Of a stretch of DNA of 64,000 nucleotides, positions 60,734-64,000 are shown piece by piece. The DNA lies in the NCBI GenBank assembly GCA_963756115.1, contig CAVWMN010000009.1:310001-374000 (forward strand), given 5' to 3'. The stretch comes from JTS-RE37 sp963756115. GTDB taxonomy: Bacteria; Bacteroidota; Bacteroidia; Flavobacteriales; Flavobacteriaceae. The translations under genes and the position numbers were made by a program. The number at the start of each line of letters is the position of its first letter. The stretch's first letter is position 1. The notes below the pieces were generated by a model. It saw nothing but the letters and a program-made list of their open reading frames with translations. It was not told the DNA's origin and searched no databases.

Positions 60734-61263
60734 TTCAACGTGATATTTTCCCTAAGCTGGGAAATACAATTCCTGTTTCGGGTTTTAACCGTACCCAGGG
60801 GGATTTCCAATTCCTCGGAAGCCGCCAGCTGGGTATACCCTTTAAAATACAACAGGTTGATAATCTGTACGCATTTTTCAGTAAGGTTGGCCAGCATCTT
60901 TTTAAGGCCGCTGGTATCGAGGATACTGCCTGTACTGTCCTCCTGTTCCAACATACCTACGAAGTAATCTGTTGAAAGGTTCTTTTTTTGATTTTTATAG
61001 GACTTTGAACGTACTTCATCGATGGCAGCATTCCGGGCAATATTTAAGATCCAGGTAAAAAAACGGCCTTTTCTGGGGTTATAGCTGTCCGAATTATTCC
61101 ATACTTTCGTAAAAACATCCTGGGAGATCTCTTCCGCCAGATTTTTGTTTTGCACTATGGTATAGACCACTCCGCAAATATTTTCCCAATACATTTCATA
61201 TAACTTTTCAAAAGCTATAATGTCTTTTTTCTGAAAGCGCTTGATAAGTGAATCTAAATCCAT
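60724..61263 (-). CDS. ECF-type sigma-70 factor
   Basis: 179 residues. Region 2: 'FEKLYEMYWENICGVVYTIV', 'NLAEEISQDVFTKVWNNSD' and 'FFTWILNIARNAAIDEVRS'. Region 4: 'EKCVQIINLLYFKGYTQLAA', 'SEELEIPLGTVKTRNRNCIS'. The partner of the RskA anti-sigma. Downstream of the sodC terminator, so it begins its own transcript. Regulon unknown; the link with sodC is only by position. Confidence 0.95.
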   Translation of the reverse strand: MDLDSLIKRFQKKDIIAFEKLYEMYWENICGVVYTIVQNKNLAEEISQDVFTKVWNNSDSYNPRKGRFFTWILNIARNAAIDEVRSKSYKNQKKNLSTDYFVGMLEQEDSTGSILDTSGLKKMLANLTEKCVQIINLLYFKGYTQLAASEELEIPLGTVKTRNRNCISQLRENITLKWM

Positions 61264-61286
61264 AAAATCATATAATGTTGTAAGAT

Positions 61287-61315
61287 AAAAAAACTGCCTG
61301 TAAAAGCAGTTTTTT
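61287..61315 (-). terminator. Terminator of sodC
   Basis: AAAAAAACTGC (61287-61297) and GCAGTTTTTT (61306-61315) form a stem with a short CTGTAAAA-type loop. The A run at 61287-61293 is the T run for the minus-strand transcript from sodC. Confidence 0.85.
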
Positions 61316-61340
61316 ATGGTTGAGAAAATATTTTATCACC

Positions 61341-61925
61341 TTATTGGATGATTCCCGTGCAACTTACCCGGGCTCCCGCATCTCCACTGGGCTGGGTTGT
61401 ATAGTCATCCACTCCCTGGTGGACAATGACCGCTTTCCCCACGATATTTTTGGTCTCATCATCGCAGCCAATGCACCACTCATCGGTAGAGAATGTGACG
61501 GTTGCGTTTCCTTCCGCATCTGCGTTAAAATTACCAATGTCACCCCTGTGGTACCCGTTATCAGCTCCCCATTTTCCGTGGGGCTGGGCTGTGGGGTTCC
61601 AGTGTCCTCCGGTGGAAGTTCCGTCAGCGGCGGAACAGTCTGCTTTTTCATGTATATGTATGGCATGCTCCCCCTCAGAAAGTCCGGTCAGGGTTGCAGT
61701 CATATCAACTTTGCCATTTTCTTCGGTAAAATTAACGACCCCTTCTACATTGCTGTCACTTTTGGGTTCCAGGGAGAATTGTATGGTATTGAGGGTTACT
61801 TCCTTTTTGACTACATTTATTGTGTCCTTCATTGCATCCATGGAATCCCCGTCCTTTTTGGTTTCCTTGCATTGATACGATGTGCTTACCAATAAGCCCA
61901 ATACTATTAATCTGATCAGTTTCAT
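61341..61925 (-). CDS. sodC: Cu-Zn superoxide dismutase, lipoprotein
   Basis: 194 residues. Lipobox-like TSYQC (Cys19). Copper ligands in 'GEHAIHIHEKADCSAADG' (HxH), a third His in 'TGGHWNPTAQPHGKWGADNG', the zinc loop with 'GYHRGDIGNFNADAEGNATV' and the last His in 'KAVIVHQGVDDYTTQPSGDA'; structural Cys pair Cys in 'EKADC' and in 'GARVSC'. This is the periplasmic or surface SOD that removes superoxide. A 191-residue open frame opposite is a shadow. Ends at a strong terminator. Confidence 0.95.
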   Translation of the reverse strand: MKLIRLIVLGLLVSTSYQCKETKKDGDSMDAMKDTINVVKKEVTLNTIQFSLEPKSDSNVEGVVNFTEENGKVDMTATLTGLSEGEHAIHIHEKADCSAADGTSTGGHWNPTAQPHGKWGADNGYHRGDIGNFNADAEGNATVTFSTDEWCIGCDDETKNIVGKAVIVHQGVDDYTTQPSGDAGARVSCTGIIQ

Positions 61926-62140
61926 GTTATTAGGATTTATGTTCTGCCCGAAAGTTACGCAAATAAAGGGGGTAAATCAATCTATTTATTAGCAGAAACA
62001 CATAAATGATTGACGCTATAAGGTGCTGTAATAATTGGTGGTGGCAGGCATGGGAACCACTATTTTACCCGAAACCACAGATAGGTGGAAATGTCGCTAT
62101 AGGTATTGGACTATTTTCAGAGCTTTGGATTATAACCGAT

Positions 62141-63355
62141 CTACTTAGCCAGTTTGGTCAGTATCTGGGTTTGGCTGTGAAGTGTCTTGTGTACAGGACA
62201 TTTATCTGCAATTTCCAAAAGTCGGGACAGTTGTTTTTCATCCAGCGCTGAACTGATCTTTATTTCCCTGTGAAACGTATCGATTTTGGAGGAAGCCGAC
62301 TCACAATCCTCACAATCAGCCGCATGCATCCTGCTATGGGAGATATGGACTTCAATGTTTGGGATCTCCCAGTTTTTGCGCCGGGCATACATTTGGATCG
62401 TCATGGCCGTGCAAGCTGCCAGTCCGGCTGCTACCAATTCATAAGGCGAAGGGCCAAAATCATTACCCCCCACTTCGGTGGGTTCGTCTGCCGTATAGCT
62501 GTGATTTCCTATTTTTAATTGCGTAGTGAATCCGGCATCATTATCAAGGCTGGCTACCACCTGGAAGCGGCTTTGTAAGTCATCCGGCTTCGGTTGTTCA
62601 AGGTAGCGGGAGGCCCATTCTGCAATTACCCTTCCCACGTAAGCCGAATCTTCTTTGGCGGACAGCAGATGATCGGCACCATCAAGGGAAACAAAACTTT
62701 TTGGGTGAAAGGCAGCTTTGTAAAGGGCTTCTGCATTTTTGATATCCACAATCTCATCCTGTGGAGAATGCAGTATCAGCAAGGGCAGTTTTGATTTTTT
62801 AACCGTTTCCGTTAGGGATTGGGATTCAAGGTCATCCAGGAATTGTTTTTTGATGGTAAAATCCCTTCCACCGAGGTTTACCCGGGCCACACCATTTTGG
62901 TTGATTTCCTGCAGACTGCTTTTCAACAGCTGCTTTACATGGCCAGGATCGGAAGGCGCCCCAATGGTGGCAATGGCCTTTACAGAGGGGATTTCCGGAG
63001 CTGCAATCAATACGGCCGCTCCCCCCAACGAATGTCCTACTAACAGGGATGGCGCCAGGTACCGGGTACTCAGAAACTCCGCTGCTGCTACTAGGTCTGC
63101 CACATTCCCTGAAAAATTGCTTTCCGAGAACTCACCATCGCTTTCACCAAGGCCGGTAAAATCAAATCGTAACACCCCGAATCCGAGGGCTGCCAGCCCC
63201 CGGCTTATCTGCTTAATCGCCATAAGGTTTTTGGTACAGGTGAAACAGTGGGCAAACAGTACATAATTGTGGGGTTGCCTATCTATGGGCAGTTCAAGGC
63301 GACCCTGCAATACCTGTGCTTCCTTATTTTCAAAACTGACTTTTTTGACACTCAT
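62141..63355 (-). CDS. Alpha/beta hydrolase - OsmC fusion
   Basis: 404 residues from ATG at 63353-63355 (a longer frame to 63394 has no family match). Residues about 1-260: alpha/beta hydrolase 'LFAHCFTCTKNLMAIKQISR', nucleophile region 'LLVGHSLGGAAVLIAAPEIP' (Ser), Asp in 'LILHSPQDEIVDIKNAEAL', His in 'LDGADHLLSAKED'. Residues about 270-404: OsmC/Ohr-like 'SYTADEPTEVGGNDFGPSPY', 'ELVAAGLAACTAMTIQMYA' (reactive Cys in LAACT) and 'LLEIADKCPVHKTLHSQTQI' (second Cys). The hydrolase may feed or remove a peroxide/thioester handled by the OsmC part. A known natural fusion in Bacteroidota and proteobacteria. Confidence 0.92.
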   Translation of the reverse strand: MSVKKVSFENKEAQVLQGRLELPIDRQPHNYVLFAHCFTCTKNLMAIKQISRGLAALGFGVLRFDFTGLGESDGEFSESNFSGNVADLVAAAEFLSTRYLAPSLLVGHSLGGAAVLIAAPEIPSVKAIATIGAPSDPGHVKQLLKSSLQEINQNGVARVNLGGRDFTIKKQFLDDLESQSLTETVKKSKLPLLILHSPQDEIVDIKNAEALYKAAFHPKSFVSLDGADHLLSAKEDSAYVGRVIAEWASRYLEQPKPDDLQSRFQVVASLDNDAGFTTQLKIGNHSYTADEPTEVGGNDFGPSPYELVAAGLAACTAMTIQMYARRKNWEIPNIEVHISHSRMHAADCEDCESASSKIDTFHREIKISSALDEKQLSRLLEIADKCPVHKTLHSQTQILTKLAK

Positions 63356-63459
63356 CTGGTATGTTCTTTGAGACCGGGCGAAAGCCCCGTGCATTCAATT
63401 GTGTTAATAGCATACTGCCATCGTGATAATACTGATGGAAAAAGCAACCGGCTTTCGTA

Positions 63460-64000
63460 CTATTTGCTTTCCAATTCCGTGGTTCCCCCATCTTTTATGG
63501 GCGTACCCGGATCTTTTTTTAGGTACTTATCCAGGAATTCCAGCACTTTGCTATAGGCTTCTATCTGGTTTTCCTTCTTGACAAATCCATGCCCTTCATC
63601 CTCAAACAATACATATTCCACCGGGACACCATTTTTACGCACCCCGGAAACAATCTCATCCGATTCAATCTGGAGGACCCTGGGATCCTTGGATCCCTGA
63701 AGGACGATGAGCGGTTTAGTTACTTTATCTGTATGGAAAAGGGGTGAAATGGCCTTAAGCCTAACGGAATCGGCGCTGTTGGGATCCCCCAGTTCCAGGT
63801 ACAATGCTTCTTTGAACGACTCCCACCACGGCGGGATACTCCGCAAGGTCCTTATCCAGTTCGTTACCCCAAAAAGGTTGACGCCCACTGCAAACTCCTC
63901 CGGGGCATATGTAAGGGCCGCCATGGTCATATAACCCCCATAGGACCCCCCGATGATTCCAATTTTACTCCCGTCAATATCAGGTTGTTGCGCAAGCCAT
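63460..64000 (-). CDS. S9-family peptidase, C-terminal part (cut by the window end)
   Basis: About 180 residues are visible. The nucleophile motif 'GIIGGSYGGYMTMAALTYAP' (GxSxGG) lies at the right edge, the acid Asp is in 'PLIVLQGSKDPRVLQIESDE' and the His in 'LFEDEGHGFVKKENQIEAYS'. This is the acylaminoacyl-peptidase/prolyl oligopeptidase class. The N-terminal propeller is outside the window. It is transcribed towards the alpha/beta hydrolase-OsmC gene, 105 bp away. Confidence 0.92.
   Translation of the reverse strand, partial: WLAQQPDIDGSKIGIIGGSYGGYMTMAALTYAPEEFAVGVNLFGVTNWIRTLRSIPPWWESFKEALYLELGDPNSADSVRLKAISPLFHTDKVTKPLIVLQGSKDPRVLQIESDEIVSGVRKNGVPVEYVLFEDEGHGFVKKENQIEAYSKVLEFLDKYLKKDPGTPIKDGGTTELESK

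Noticed and set aside
61320..61895. 191-codon open frame on the plus strand
   Set aside because: Lies opposite sodC, whose metal ligands are all intact.
1..64000. tRNA, rRNA, CRISPR, insertion sequence, prophage or conjugative element
   Set aside because: I looked for typical T-arm motifs, regular short repeats, transposases, integrases and phage genes and found none.

Overview
This window reads as chromosome of a marine member of the Flavobacteriaceae (Bacteroidota). That is inferred from many lipoproteins with short lipoboxes, weak Shine-Dalgarno signals, a promoter of the TTG-N19-TAnnTTTG type, sulfatase and glycoside hydrolase genes, and families typical of the group (DUF4331, 2TM domain, LETM1-related biofilm protein, PadR-PspC-DUF2807, TIGR04283 glycosyltransferase). 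I see no rRNA, tRNA, CRISPR array, insertion sequence or prophage. Gene density is high and most genes sit in short operons.

Layout. 1-10.9 kb: end of a Rho_N-type protein, nitroreductase, SLC13 transporter, two tiny envelope proteins, then a regulatory block (AraC-type regulator, single-domain response regulator, PAS histidine kinase broken by a +1 frameshift), a second AraC-type regulator, a YciF-like ferritin-fold protein and another single-domain response regulator. 11-20.4 kb: a sugar-acid and sulfated-glycan block with Zn-dehydrogenase, UxaA-type dehydratase, fuconolactonase-like amidohydrolase, two lipoprotein sulfatases, a lipoprotein aldose epimerase and a lipoprotein formylglycine-generating enzyme. 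Together these suggest removal of sulfate from an algal polysaccharide and non-phosphorylative oxidation of L-fucose or a similar deoxysugar; no SusC/SusD pair lies in the window.

20.5-34.8 kb: thioredoxin reductase, a PLP enzyme overlapping a dipeptide epimerase, the PadR/PspC/DUF2807 operon, several small household genes (AIM24, DUF2461, NudK, PBP4), and a divergent oxyR-dps pair. 34.8-43 kb: acetyltransferase, a GH26-like lipoprotein with an altered acid/base residue, a Tat-exported TIM-barrel protein, an S9 peptidase, an FAD oxidoreductase and two exported proteins.

43-50.5 kb: two complete two-component systems. One is a TPR histidine kinase with a LytTR regulator. The other is a LytS-type kinase carrying a C-terminal 2TM domain, followed by three free-standing 2TM proteins and a LytTR regulator. 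50.5-64 kb: LETM1-related protein, a DUF4331 domain divided over two exported proteins plus a TPR lipoprotein, an MMPL/RND transporter, DUF547 protein, TIGR04283-type glycosyltransferase, an internally deleted VOC-family pseudogene, ECF sigma/anti-sigma pair, Cu-Zn superoxide dismutase, an alpha/beta hydrolase-OsmC fusion and the C-terminal part of an S9 peptidase.

The most interesting items are the split DUF4331 pair, the 2TM signalling operon, the kinase frameshift at a UUU-UGA-C site resembling the prfB frameshift signal, and the GH26-like protein lacking the usual catalytic acid/base Glu.
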